From assembly GCA_964390805.1 (NCBI GenBank), contig CAYMKL010000161.1:1-14311 (forward strand): a stretch of DNA of 14,311 nt. The letters run 5' to 3'. The first letter of the stretch is position 1. The number at the start of each line of letters is the position of its first letter. This DNA is from CAYMKL01 sp964390805. GTDB lineage: Bacteria > Chloroflexota > Anaerolineae > VGOG01. A program made the position numbers and the translations under genes. Shown here one piece after another: positions 5,391 through 12,841 of the stretch. The notes under the pieces were generated by a model. That model ran no database searches. It was given only the letters and a program-made list of their open reading frames with translations, and was not told where the DNA came from.

Positions 5391-7130
5391 ATGAAGAATC
5401 TACCAATGACCAGAGGAATCTTACATCTTCTCTTGGCTGTCCTTTTTCTCCTTCTCCCCTGCCTTGCTTTCGCCGAGGAGCCAAAGCCGACGACAACCGA
5501 CCCAGCCTATGACGCGATGGAGTTCAAGGCAGGTGAGATCATCGTCAAACTCAAGGAGGGGATCCCAAAGGCCAGTGTCCAGTCTTTGCTTCTCGCTGAG
5601 GATATAAGTATCCTGGACGAGCTCGACCCACTCGGCTTCATGCTGCTCTCAGTGCCTAAGGGCCAGGAGCTAGAGGAGATAGAGGAGCTAAAGTGTAACC
5701 CTCTGGTGGAGTACGCCGAGCCAAATCACATCATTCAGATTGCAAATGCTATCGCGGTCGAGCCCCATTACAGTCTTCGCGCTACGCCTGACTTTCCCCC
5801 CAATGATCCGTATTTGCCTAACCAGTGGAGTCTCCCCAAAATTGAAGCCTTCGGTGCCTGGGACATCACCACCGGCAACAACAAAGTAGTTATTGCCTTC
5901 GTTGACTCGGGCGTTGATCTTGATCATCCTGAGTTCAAGGATAAGATATGGACAAATCCTGGAGAGACGGGTACGGATACGAATGGGAATGATAAGGCGA
6001 CCAACGGATTCGATGACGATGGGAATGGTTATGTAGACGATGTGCATGGCTGGGATTTTGTCAATAGTGACAGCGAATCGCCCGGCGAACCTCAGGACGA
6101 CTTCTGGCTTGGTACTTTCATGAGCAGCATCGCCGCAGCGGAGACCAACAACGGCATACTCATAGCCGGTGTCTCCTGGGGGGCCGAGATCATGCCCATC
6201 AAAGTGATGGATGATCAAGGCTACTCGTACCATTGGCACCTGGCGGGGGGGATCTACTATGCCGCTGATAACGGGGCGAAGATCATAGACCTGAGCTGGT
6301 CACTTTACAGCTACATTGACCCCCAGCCGCTGCAGGCCGCGATAAACTATGCTCACGACAGGGGTGCTCTTATCGTTGCCGGGTCGGGCGACCCAAATCC
6401 CAAAGATCCTATTCCCCCAGATGCAGACCAGTATCCAGCCGCTCTCGATCACGTCGTTTCCGTTGCTGCCACTGACCGTTACGATGCACACCCTGATTTC
6501 TCAACCTACAATGACAAGGTGGACGTCGCTGCGCCGGGAGTCGGTATCTGGGGTGTCTGTAGCCCCTTTGGGTACCCAATCTGCACTGCCACTGCCACTC
6601 CTGCGGCCGCAGCCCATGTATCGGGATTGGCAGCGCTAATTTGGTCAGTCAACCCAAATTTGGCTAACGAAGACGTAGAGGAAATCATCAGGTCCACGGC
6701 TGTTGACCTGGGTGAGGACGGCTGGGATGAATACTTCGGCTGGGGACGCATTGATGCCAGCGCCGCTGTGAGGGCAACGCCCCACTACCTTGAAGTGAAA
6801 ACCGACGCGCCTCTTGACTTCCTCGTCTGTGACGATGGTAATCCCACGCCGCGGGAGATCACCAATCCGAACACAGGCTATTCTACGTGGAGCGCTACAC
6901 CGACAGATCCCTCCTGGCTCTCCATCAGCGATCCTGAGGGCTACACGCCATCTTCAGTAACGGTTTCCATCAACAAAGGCGGCCTGTCACATTATGACGT
7001 TTATACCGCGGCGATCACGGCTACGAGTACAATGACCAATTGCGAGAACTGCCTGCGAATGATTCCCGTAACCGCTACATATACGCAGTGCCGGAGAAGC
7101 TATCTACCTCTGCTATTCAAGCAACCATAA
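5391..7130 (+). CDS. Exported subtilase-fold (S8) protein lacking most catalytic residues, probable pseudoprotease
   Basis: 579 residues. Signal peptide 1-28 (hydrophobic LLLAVLFLLLPCL, likely cut after AFA). Residues about 46-115 resemble a subtilase prodomain (GEIIVKLKEG ... VEYAEPNHI). The S8 domain spans about 140-462: the catalytic Asp region is intact (FVDSGVDLDHP, D172) and a Ca-binding-like segment NGFDDDGNGYVDD is present. The His motif GHGTHVAG is replaced by WLGTFMSS (His to Leu240), the oxyanion Asn by Asp334 (GSGDPN), and the GTSMAAPHVAG Ser motif reads ATPAAAAHVSG (Ser to Pro404). The frame is intact, so this is not simple decay. A BACON/Ig-like beta domain follows (about 465-565, with SWLSIS), ending SYLPLLFKQP. 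It probably serves as a binding or structural protein. ATG 5391 is favoured by GGAGG 10 nt upstream; ATG 5406 is an alternative. Confidence 0.85.
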   Translation: MKNLPMTRGILHLLLAVLFLLLPCLAFAEEPKPTTTDPAYDAMEFKAGEIIVKLKEGIPKASVQSLLLAEDISILDELDPLGFMLLSVPKGQELEEIEELKCNPLVEYAEPNHIIQIANAIAVEPHYSLRATPDFPPNDPYLPNQWSLPKIEAFGAWDITTGNNKVVIAFVDSGVDLDHPEFKDKIWTNPGETGTDTNGNDKATNGFDDDGNGYVDDVHGWDFVNSDSESPGEPQDDFWLGTFMSSIAAAETNNGILIAGVSWGAEIMPIKVMDDQGYSYHWHLAGGIYYAADNGAKIIDLSWSLYSYIDPQPLQAAINYAHDRGALIVAGSGDPNPKDPIPPDADQYPAALDHVVSVAATDRYDAHPDFSTYNDKVDVAAPGVGIWGVCSPFGYPICTATATPAAAAHVSGLAALIWSVNPNLANEDVEEIIRSTAVDLGEDGWDEYFGWGRIDASAAVRATPHYLEVKTDAPLDFLVCDDGNPTPREITNPNTGYSTWSATPTDPSWLSISDPEGYTPSSVTVSINKGGLSHYDVYTAAITATSTMTNCENCLRMIPVTATYTQCRRSYLPLLFKQP

Positions 7131-7213
7131 TTCCTATTTGGCTCTTTTCTGGCTCTGCGCAAGTAGGAGGCAGGGTTGTCTGTTGTTCAAAAGGAATCGC
7201 TGCAAATGTCACA

Positions 7214-7254
7214 GCCCCGGTCTCGCGGTCAGTCCCAGATCGGGGCTTCTCTTT
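7214..7254 (+). terminator. Rho-independent terminator after the subtilase-like gene
   Basis: GCCCCGGTCT (7214-7223) pairs fully with AGATCGGGGC (7237-7246) with one G-U, around a 13-nt loop, then TTCTCTTT. It lies about 85 nt after the stop codon and its T-rich tail runs directly into the -35 of the next promoter. Confidence 0.8.
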
Positions 7255-7281
7255 GACAAATCGGCCTGGCGATGCTAGAAT
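7253..7281 (+). promoter_or_regulatory. Sigma-A type promoter for the lipoprotein/DUF456 operon
   Basis: Consensus TTGACA (7253-7258), a 17-bp spacer, then TAGAAT (7276-7281). The predicted start near 7288 gives a leader of about 117 nt that contains the 7299-7370 mirror-repeat hairpin. Confidence 0.85.
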
Positions 7282-7298
7282 TGCGTTCACGAGGGAAT

Positions 7299-7370
7299 CA
7301 CTGAGGCACTGAGAACACTGATTGCACTGAAAGGGCTTCAGTGATCTCAGGGGTTTCAGTGAGGTCAGTG
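7299..7370 (+). repeat. Four CACTGA units followed by four mirror TCAGTG units at 9-bp period
   Basis: CACTGA occurs at 7299, 7307, 7316 and 7325; TCAGTG (second unit TCAGGG) occurs at 7338, 7347, 7356 and 7365. Spacing is 8-9 bp on the left and exactly 9 bp on the right. As RNA this folds into one long hairpin of four 6-bp stems separated by small internal loops, the innermost being CACTGAA-AGGGC-TTCAGTG. It lies wholly in the 5' leader of the lipoprotein gene, between its promoter and ribosome site. Confidence 0.85.
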
Positions 7371-7404
7371 GTTCAATGGGTTGTCGGTTGGAGGCTGTCT
7401 CCAA

Positions 7405-8889
7405 ATGCTGAATCTCTACAGGCCAACTTTTCTCTGCTGGCTTCTGGTTGCCATCGTGCTCGCAGGATGCACAGGAGCCGGGGAACCGACATCCACCCCG
7501 CCGCCGACTATGGCTTATGCAGCGCCCTCGCCAACAGTGAGCGCATCGGCCACGCCGACGATGGCAGCCACGGCGACAGCAACCCCCACCAAGGTACCAC
7601 CGACACCGGTGCCCCCGACACCTACGGTGGTGCCAGCTAGCCCAACGGCGCCATTGGCCTCGCCGACGATGGCGGCCACGGCGACAGCAGCTCCCACTGA
7701 CGCACCGCCGACGGCGGTGCCAGCTAGTCCAACGGCATCATTGGCCTCGCCGACGAGCACGGTCACCCCCACCTCGACGTCAACGCCCCCGGCACCTATG
7801 CCAACGCCTACACCGCCCCCGGAAACGTTGGTTACGCCAACGCCAACGGCCGTGCCGGACATTGACATCATCGTTGATAACCAGCACCCAGCCTTTTCGA
7901 CAGCAGGCACATGGTTCATTGGCGACGGCGGACAGAGCTACGACGGCGATTGCGCCTGGGCGCCGCGCGGTATCCAGAACATGGCCTACGTGCAGCCGGA
8001 ACTGCCAGTGGCTGGCGCGTACGAGGTTTTCGCCTGGTGGTGTGGCGATCCCAACCACGACCAGTCACAGCGTGTGCTCATCCAGATTCATCCCACCGTG
8101 GGGCCAATCGCCCCGTACCAGGTCTACGTGAATTTGCAGGAAGATGCGGGTCAGTGGAATAGCCTGGGGACGTACTACCTGGAGCCCAACGGCTTCCTGA
8201 GCATCAGTGGCTATCTGGACGGCAACGTCGTAGCGGATGCGTTTCGATTCGTGTATCGTTCGCCGGAGCGCGTTGTTATCACACCCACACCAATGCCGAC
8301 GCCGATCCCGTGGACGGGTCATCCCCCCACTCCTCTAGAGCAACTGACGTCTGGCGATCTCCAGGCACGTCTCGGCCTGGTGCAGCGCTTCTACCCCTAC
8401 ACGCCGATCACCTCGATGGAAACGACCACCTTTGACGATTGCCAGGCCTTCCCACGCCATGGCTGCAGCGGCGCCCGCGAGGGCTGGCGTGTGCAGGTGC
8501 AATACCAGGACATGGTCGTGAGCTATCGCGTCTCACAGGATTACCGATTTGTGGCCGTCGAGCCACCGGAGGCGTTAGTCAGCCGGCAACTGCTATACCT
8601 GTACGGCACGCAGGGCCACCGCTTTTTCCGGGTAGATCATTACCCAGACGATACCTGGCATCTCTCCGGCGCGAACTTTGAACGCACCTATACGTCTCAT
8701 TTGCCACTGGAGGTCGAAACGGTGGAAACGCTGCGTTCGTTCGTGCAGACGTACAGCTCAGTCAGTTTCGAGACTCCCGATGGGATCAAGCTGCAGTTGT
8801 ACGGCCTGGGTGAGCGCGTTGAGCTTTCCGAAGAGGATCGGAGCCGGTTGGCAACGTTGGGGGCCGAATTGGCTGCCGTCGTCTGGTAA
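7405..8889 (+). CDS. Secreted lipoprotein with Pro/Thr/Ala linker and golvesin C-terminal-like domain
   Basis: 494 residues from ATG 7405, preferred over TTG 7381 because GGAGG (7390-7394) lies 10 nt upstream and the signal peptide becomes standard. Residues 1-21 are a lipoprotein signal with lipobox LAGC (Cys22 lipidated). Residues about 25-150 are a low-complexity Thr/Pro/Ala linker. Residues about 153-285 match the golvesin C-terminal-like (xanthan-lyase CBD-like) beta-sandwich: IIVDNQHPAFSTAGTW, then LPVAGAYEVFAWW, then GQWNSLGTYYL, then NVVADAFRFV. After a short second Pro/Thr linker, residues about 310-494 form a domain I do not recognise, with Cys346 and Cys354 near its start. Likely role: surface carbohydrate or protein binding. 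The DUF456 gene follows 18 bp downstream. Confidence 0.8.
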   Translation: MLNLYRPTFLCWLLVAIVLAGCTGAGEPTSTPPPTMAYAAPSPTVSASATPTMAATATATPTKVPPTPVPPTPTVVPASPTAPLASPTMAATATAAPTDAPPTAVPASPTASLASPTSTVTPTSTSTPPAPMPTPTPPPETLVTPTPTAVPDIDIIVDNQHPAFSTAGTWFIGDGGQSYDGDCAWAPRGIQNMAYVQPELPVAGAYEVFAWWCGDPNHDQSQRVLIQIHPTVGPIAPYQVYVNLQEDAGQWNSLGTYYLEPNGFLSISGYLDGNVVADAFRFVYRSPERVVITPTPMPTPIPWTGHPPTPLEQLTSGDLQARLGLVQRFYPYTPITSMETTTFDDCQAFPRHGCSGAREGWRVQVQYQDMVVSYRVSQDYRFVAVEPPEALVSRQLLYLYGTQGHRFFRVDHYPDDTWHLSGANFERTYTSHLPLEVETVETLRSFVQTYSSVSFETPDGIKLQLYGLGERVELSEEDRSRLATLGAELAAVVW

Positions 8890-8907
8890 GTCAATGCGGA
8901 ACATGAC

Positions 8908-9402
8908 ATGGAGCCCACGCTAGAGCTTTTAGTCAATCTGCTAATACTCCTGGGGATGCTCGTGACCCTTTGCGGACTCGTCGTCCCGGTCTTCCCCGGC
9001 CTCATCGTCTTATGGGCGCTGGCTCTGCTGTACGGGGTTCTCAGTGGCTTCGGGACGTTAGGCGCGGTGCTGTTCGTCATCATCACCGTGTTGGCTATCC
9101 TGGGTGAAATCTCCGACAACCTGCTGATGAGCAAGAAGGCTCGCCAGGAGGGCGCCCGGTGGTTCTCTATCGCCATCGCCTTCATCGCGGGGATAGTGGG
9201 CAGCATCGTGTTCAGTCCCCTGGGCGGGATCGCTGCTGCGCTGGGCGCGCTGTTTTTGGTCGAATTCATCTCCAGCAGGGATCGCAAGAAAGCCCTCGCG
9301 GTCACCAAAGGCATGGCCATTGGCTGGGGCTGGGCTTTCGTGTTGCGGTTTGGGGTAGGACTGATGATGATCGCGCTGTGGGTGATCTGGGCCTGGGCGT
9401 GA
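8908..9402 (+). CDS. DUF456 family integral membrane protein
   Basis: 164 residues, mostly hydrophobic, with about four to five membrane segments (about 7-28, 30-50, 51-70, 88-120, 137-162). The pattern GLVVPVFPGLIVLWA, then LAILGEISDN, then G-x-x-G-x-x-x-x-F-SPLGGIAAALGALFLVEF matches DUF456, where a GLV-x-P-x-x-PG motif is characteristic. The family's function is not established. It lies 18 bp after the lipoprotein gene and shares its promoter. The ribosome site is weak (GCGGA at 8896-8900), consistent with coupled translation. Confidence 0.8.
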   Translation: MEPTLELLVNLLILLGMLVTLCGLVVPVFPGLIVLWALALLYGVLSGFGTLGAVLFVIITVLAILGEISDNLLMSKKARQEGARWFSIAIAFIAGIVGSIVFSPLGGIAAALGALFLVEFISSRDRKKALAVTKGMAIGWGWAFVLRFGVGLMMIALWVIWAWA

Positions 9403-9438
9403 GGCATCAAAGGCTATGACGATTGATGGGGGAAAATG

Positions 9439-9474
9439 TCCGAATTGACCAAGAGCATCAGCAGCCAATCCGGA
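9439..9474 (+). terminator. Weak hairpin after the DUF456 gene
   Basis: TCCGAATTG (9439-9447) and CAATCCGGA (9466-9474) form eight of nine pairs around an 18-nt loop, followed by TTATTGGTTATTT. There is no clean T run, so this is a possible terminator only. The rest of 9403-9614 shows no supportable gene or other structure. Confidence 0.3.
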
Positions 9475-9614
9475 TTATTGGTTATTTCGCCTGTATCTCC
9501 CGCCTGTTCTCAGATGACCTGGCCCAATACCTAATCAGGCCGATTTTGATAAGTTCTCTCCCTGCAGTAGACTATGCACGAGAATTGCGAAATGCTCTCG
9601 AGCAGTCTCAGCGC

Positions 9615-9643
9615 TTGACAATACACGCCTCATGTAGTATTCT
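9615..9643 (+). promoter_or_regulatory. Sigma-A type promoter for the ABC exporter operon
   Basis: Consensus TTGACA (9615-9620), a 17-bp spacer and TATTCT (9638-9643). The predicted start near 9650 is 56 nt upstream of the preferred TTG start codon of the first gene. The whole three-gene operon follows without a further recognisable promoter. Confidence 0.8.
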
Positions 9644-9705
9644 AGGGTGGAACCACTGTCATCCGGCAGACCATGACACGTGTTCTCACAGAAAGGAGGT
9701 CTCAC

Positions 9706-10287
9706 TTGAGCCGAGGTGCCAAAATCGTCATCTTCACGCTCTTCGTTCTCGTTACCCTCTCCATTGCACTCAACGTGTACAGCATCTGGCAGTTGCTCAT
9801 CTTCCGCGATCAGGCTTTCACACTGCAGCAACGACTCCAGGATCTGCAATACGCAGCTCTTGAAACGGTATCACGCACCATCCAGGAGCTCGAAGCCTTT
9901 GATGAGGTGACCATTGAAACCACAGTACAAATAGACGAGCAGATCCCAGTCAGGGCCGTCGTTCCCTTCCAGGAAAACATGCGGATTCCCGTCCAGGTGA
10001 CCATCCCCATCCGCGATGAGATTGCAACAACGGCAGTGTTTCAAATATCTCAACTTGGCCTGAGCATCCCGGTGGACATCACTATACCACTGATGTTCGA
10101 TGTGCCCATTGACATCACCGTGCCCGTTGACATTGACCGCCAGGTGCCCATCAGCACCACAGTGCCTATCCAGCTCGAGGTGCCCATCGTCCTGGATCTG
10201 GGCGAAACGCCCTTGCCCCGGCACGTCGAGCTTTTGGAGCAAGGGCTCAAGGACCTGGAACAAGCCCTATCAGGTGCCCAGGAGTGA
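9706..10287 (+). CDS. Membrane-anchored protein with alternating Ile/Val-Pro beta repeats
   Basis: 193 residues from TTG 9706, chosen because AAAGGAGGT (9692-9700) lies 5 nt upstream; the in-frame ATG 9673 has no ribosome site. Residues 6-32 are one transmembrane helix near the N-terminus. Residues about 34-65 are a charged helix likely to form a coiled coil (QAFTLQQRLQDLQYAALETV). Residues about 78-165 hold repeats of about 12-14 residues with pattern [IV]P[IV]-x-x-T-[IV]P[ILV] (IPVQVTIPI, IPVDITIPL, VPIDITVPV, VPISTTVPI), implying regular beta strands. A C-terminal helix follows (HVELLEQGLKDLEQAL). I do not recognise the family. It overlaps the ribosome site of the ABC ATPase, so it is likely a partner of that transporter, perhaps a stalk or adaptor outside the membrane. 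Confidence 0.75.
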   Translation: MSRGAKIVIFTLFVLVTLSIALNVYSIWQLLIFRDQAFTLQQRLQDLQYAALETVSRTIQELEAFDEVTIETTVQIDEQIPVRAVVPFQENMRIPVQVTIPIRDEIATTAVFQISQLGLSIPVDITIPLMFDVPIDITVPVDIDRQVPISTTVPIQLEVPIVLDLGETPLPRHVELLEQGLKDLEQALSGAQE

Positions 10288-10293
10288 AGAGCC

Positions 10294-11235
10294 ATGGAAA
10301 ATGATCGCTCCATCATCGAATTGGAAAACGTGACCAAGAGCTTTGATAAGGTGGACGCGGTCAAAGAGCTCAGTTTCACCGTGAACCGTGGTCAGATCTT
10401 TGGCCTCATCGGTCCCAGCGGCTGCGGCAAGACAACCACCATCCGTTTGATACTGGGCGTCTATTTCCCCACGGGAGGCCGGGTTAGCGTCCTGGGGTTG
10501 CCGCCCCACAAGTTCCCCCGCGCGGTTCACGAACGCATTGGTTACATGCCCCAGCTCTTTGTGCTGTATCCCAACCTCACGGTATACCAGACTCTTAACT
10601 TCATAGCCTCAATCTATGGCTTGAGCCTCCCATACCGCAACCAACGTATGGATCAAGTCCTAGAGTTGGTGGAACTGGCGGATGCGCGCCGGAAGCTAGC
10701 CAGCAAGATGTCTGGTGGCATGAAGCGGCGCCTGGAACTCGCCTGTGCATTGCTGCATGAGCCTGCTCTTCTCTTTGCGGACGAGCCCACAGCCGGCATT
10801 GACCCCATCCTACGGGCCAAGTTCTGGGACGAGTTCCGCGCCCTCAGGGAGCAGGGGCATACGCTGTTCGTCACCACCCAGTACGTGACCGAAGCTGAGT
10901 ACTGTGACCAAGTTGCCCTGATGGATAAGGGAGGGTTGGCAGCCATCGGCTCGCCCAAGGAACTGCGGAGCTTGGCCCTGGGCGGCGAGGTTCTCGACAT
11001 AGAGTCCAGCGGCTTTACGGCGGAAAGCCTGGGTGCGGTTAGGGCCTTGCCCAGTGTCCGGCGGGTAGAAAGCGCCTCACTATACAAGTTGCGCGTCTAT
11101 GTGGAGACCGCTGCCACCTGCATGCCCCACGTTCTGAACGCGTTAGAGGACCACGGCGTCAAGATCGTGGCCGCCAAGGACTACAATCCCCCCTTCGACG
11201 AGGTGTTTGTTCGTCTGCTTAAACACAAGAAATGA
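10294..11235 (+). CDS. ABC transporter ATP-binding protein (ABC-2 exporter type)
   Basis: 313 residues. Walker A GPSGCGKTT at 40-48, Q-loop Gln87 (YMPQ), signature MSGGMKRR at 139-146 (variant of LSGGQ), Walker B LLFADEPT at 159-166, D-loop AGID. The H-loop position, normally His, is Gln196 (VTTQYVTEAEYCD); this TTQYV variant is known among ABC-2 type exporter ATPases. The C-terminal part (about 231-313) is the regulatory extension common in drug or polysaccharide export ATPases. GGAG at 10281-10284 supports the start. It powers the permease encoded next, 16 bp downstream. Confidence 0.93.
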   Translation: MENDRSIIELENVTKSFDKVDAVKELSFTVNRGQIFGLIGPSGCGKTTTIRLILGVYFPTGGRVSVLGLPPHKFPRAVHERIGYMPQLFVLYPNLTVYQTLNFIASIYGLSLPYRNQRMDQVLELVELADARRKLASKMSGGMKRRLELACALLHEPALLFADEPTAGIDPILRAKFWDEFRALREQGHTLFVTTQYVTEAEYCDQVALMDKGGLAAIGSPKELRSLALGGEVLDIESSGFTAESLGAVRALPSVRRVESASLYKLRVYVETAATCMPHVLNALEDHGVKIVAAKDYNPPFDEVFVRLLKHKK

Positions 11236-11251
11236 TGGAGTGTCGGTTATC

Positions 11252-12790
11252 ATGCCCAAACACTTAATGCGCCTCTCGTCGTTTCTCATCAAAGAAATCG
11301 TTGATGTCATGCAGCAGCCCCGCCTGGTAGTGACGCTTATCCTGGGACCTTTCCTGATCCTGTTCCTTTTTAGTATGGGCTTCACAGGCACACAGCCGCC
11401 GGTTGAGGCCATCATCGTCGTGCCGCCGGGCACGGAACTGCCTGAAGACCTCATCCAGGCCATGCATGGCTATAGTCTGTTCATACCAATTCGGGACATT
11501 CTGCGCAACAAGGAAAAGGCCCTCGAAATCCTGGGGGCTGGGGGAATAGACCTAGTGGCTGTCTTGCCCGAACAGATATACAGCCCACTCCTGGAGGGTG
11601 AGCAGATTGTCGTCAAGTTGCTGATTAACGAGATTGATCCCATGCGGGTCGGATACGTCACCTACATCAGCAATGCCTTTGTCAGGGAATTGAACAAGAA
11701 AATCCTGGCTCAAGCCGTAAATCGGGGCAAGCAGTTGGCTCCCGAACTAAAGCGGTTCTCGGCCGAAGCGCTGGATGACCTGATCTTGCTGGGTGAAGAT
11801 CTGGAGGGAGGGGACCTGGCACAGGCACAGGCGTGGATTGAGGAAATCCTGGAGGCGACGACCTATGAGGCAGTCAGCTTGGAGTCGTCGTCACAGGTAC
11901 TGCTGGGGGTGGCGGCGGTTATGGTTGCGCTGGGGGCACCGCCCGAGGAGTTGGAACGGCTGCAGCGTACTCAGGGCTCCCTGCAAGAGCTTCGGAACGG
12001 ACTGGAAGAGATGAAGCAGGAGTTAGACCGCGGGAGCATAGACGTGGACTCGCAGATTGAGGAATTGAAAGCATTGAAGGACACCATGAGCGAGTTGCAG
12101 GCCACGGCCGATCTCTTGGAGCAGATCCCAACGGACATACTTATCTCACCTCTAGCAACCACGCTAGACAATGTGTCCCTTTTCAACGCTGACCAGCTTG
12201 GTTTCTATGCCCCGGCGGCATTGGCACTCCTTCTGCAGCACATGGCCGTGACCTTTGGCTCATTGACCATGGTACGGGAGCGGCTATTGGGTGCCGAAGA
12301 AGTATTCCGTGTGGCCCCTATCGCTCCGTGGGAGATCATCACTGGCAAGTACATGAGCTACAGCGCGTTGAATCTAGCTATCGGAGGAGTGCTCAGCTTT
12401 CTGATAATCCGCGTGTTGGGAGTGCCGCTGTTCGGCAATCCGGCTTACTATGTGATGGTGTTGGTTCTGCTGACCATCGCCTCGCTAGGCTGGGGCTTAT
12501 TCGTCTCATTGTTGTCCAACCACGAGGTTCTATCAGTGCAGCTCTCCATGCTGATCCTCCTCGCCTCTGTGTTCTTCAGTGGCTTCTTCTTACCCATCAG
12601 TGGCTTCCGTCCCGGCGTTCGCATTGTCTCCCGTGCCCTGCCGGTTACCTACGGTATCCAGGCCCTGCAGGACATTATGCTCGCCGGCCGGGACCCCGCG
12701 TGGAGCACGCTCCTACCCTTGGCAGCCTTAGGGGCAGGGTTCTACGTTGTCTGTACGCTGATCTATACCTGGCAGCACAAGAAGGAATAA
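11252..12790 (+). CDS. ABC-2 type transporter permease with large coiled-coil ectodomain
   Basis: 512 residues from ATG 11252 (GGAG at 11237-11240); the frame extends to 11207 but would overlap the ATPase gene. Residue layout: one membrane helix at about 26-43, a large non-membrane region at about 48-315, then five membrane helices at about 318-336, 370-388, 398-419, 428-450 and 487-505. The ectodomain begins with a beta segment typical of ABC-2 permeases (VEAIIVVPPG, GGIDLVAVLPEQIY) and then contains long helices, including a coiled coil at about 231-292 (PEELERLQ, LQELRNGLEEMKQELD, IEELKALKDTMSELQ). This topology is the YhgE/DrrB-like one-plus-five arrangement. The helical ectodomain could contact the anchored beta-repeat protein encoded first in the operon. 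Substrate unknown. Confidence 0.88.
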   Translation: MPKHLMRLSSFLIKEIVDVMQQPRLVVTLILGPFLILFLFSMGFTGTQPPVEAIIVVPPGTELPEDLIQAMHGYSLFIPIRDILRNKEKALEILGAGGIDLVAVLPEQIYSPLLEGEQIVVKLLINEIDPMRVGYVTYISNAFVRELNKKILAQAVNRGKQLAPELKRFSAEALDDLILLGEDLEGGDLAQAQAWIEEILEATTYEAVSLESSSQVLLGVAAVMVALGAPPEELERLQRTQGSLQELRNGLEEMKQELDRGSIDVDSQIEELKALKDTMSELQATADLLEQIPTDILISPLATTLDNVSLFNADQLGFYAPAALALLLQHMAVTFGSLTMVRERLLGAEEVFRVAPIAPWEIITGKYMSYSALNLAIGGVLSFLIIRVLGVPLFGNPAYYVMVLVLLTIASLGWGLFVSLLSNHEVLSVQLSMLILLASVFFSGFFLPISGFRPGVRIVSRALPVTYGIQALQDIMLAGRDPAWSTLLPLAALGAGFYVVCTLIYTWQHKKE

Positions 12791-12841
12791 GAAATGGGAA
12801 ATGAGAAACAGGGAACGAGGAAGGTTGCTCTTTGACAGTCC

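Noticed and set aside
7299..7370. CRISPR-like array from regularly spaced CACTGA
   Set aside because: Units are 6 bp with 3-bp spacers and flip orientation halfway; this is a mirror hairpin, not a CRISPR array.
9673..9705. ATG 9673 as start of the beta-repeat protein
   Set aside because: It has no ribosome site and only about 23 nt of leader, while AAAGGAGGT is placed exactly for TTG 9706.
9423..9863. 146-residue plus-strand ORF
   Set aside because: It contains the consensus 9615-9643 promoter and runs into the beta-repeat gene in another frame; no recognisable protein.
11207..11251. Upstream start of the permease at ATG 11207
   Set aside because: It would overlap the ATPase gene by 29 bases and add residues before the normal N-terminus; ATG 11252 has an acceptable ribosome site.
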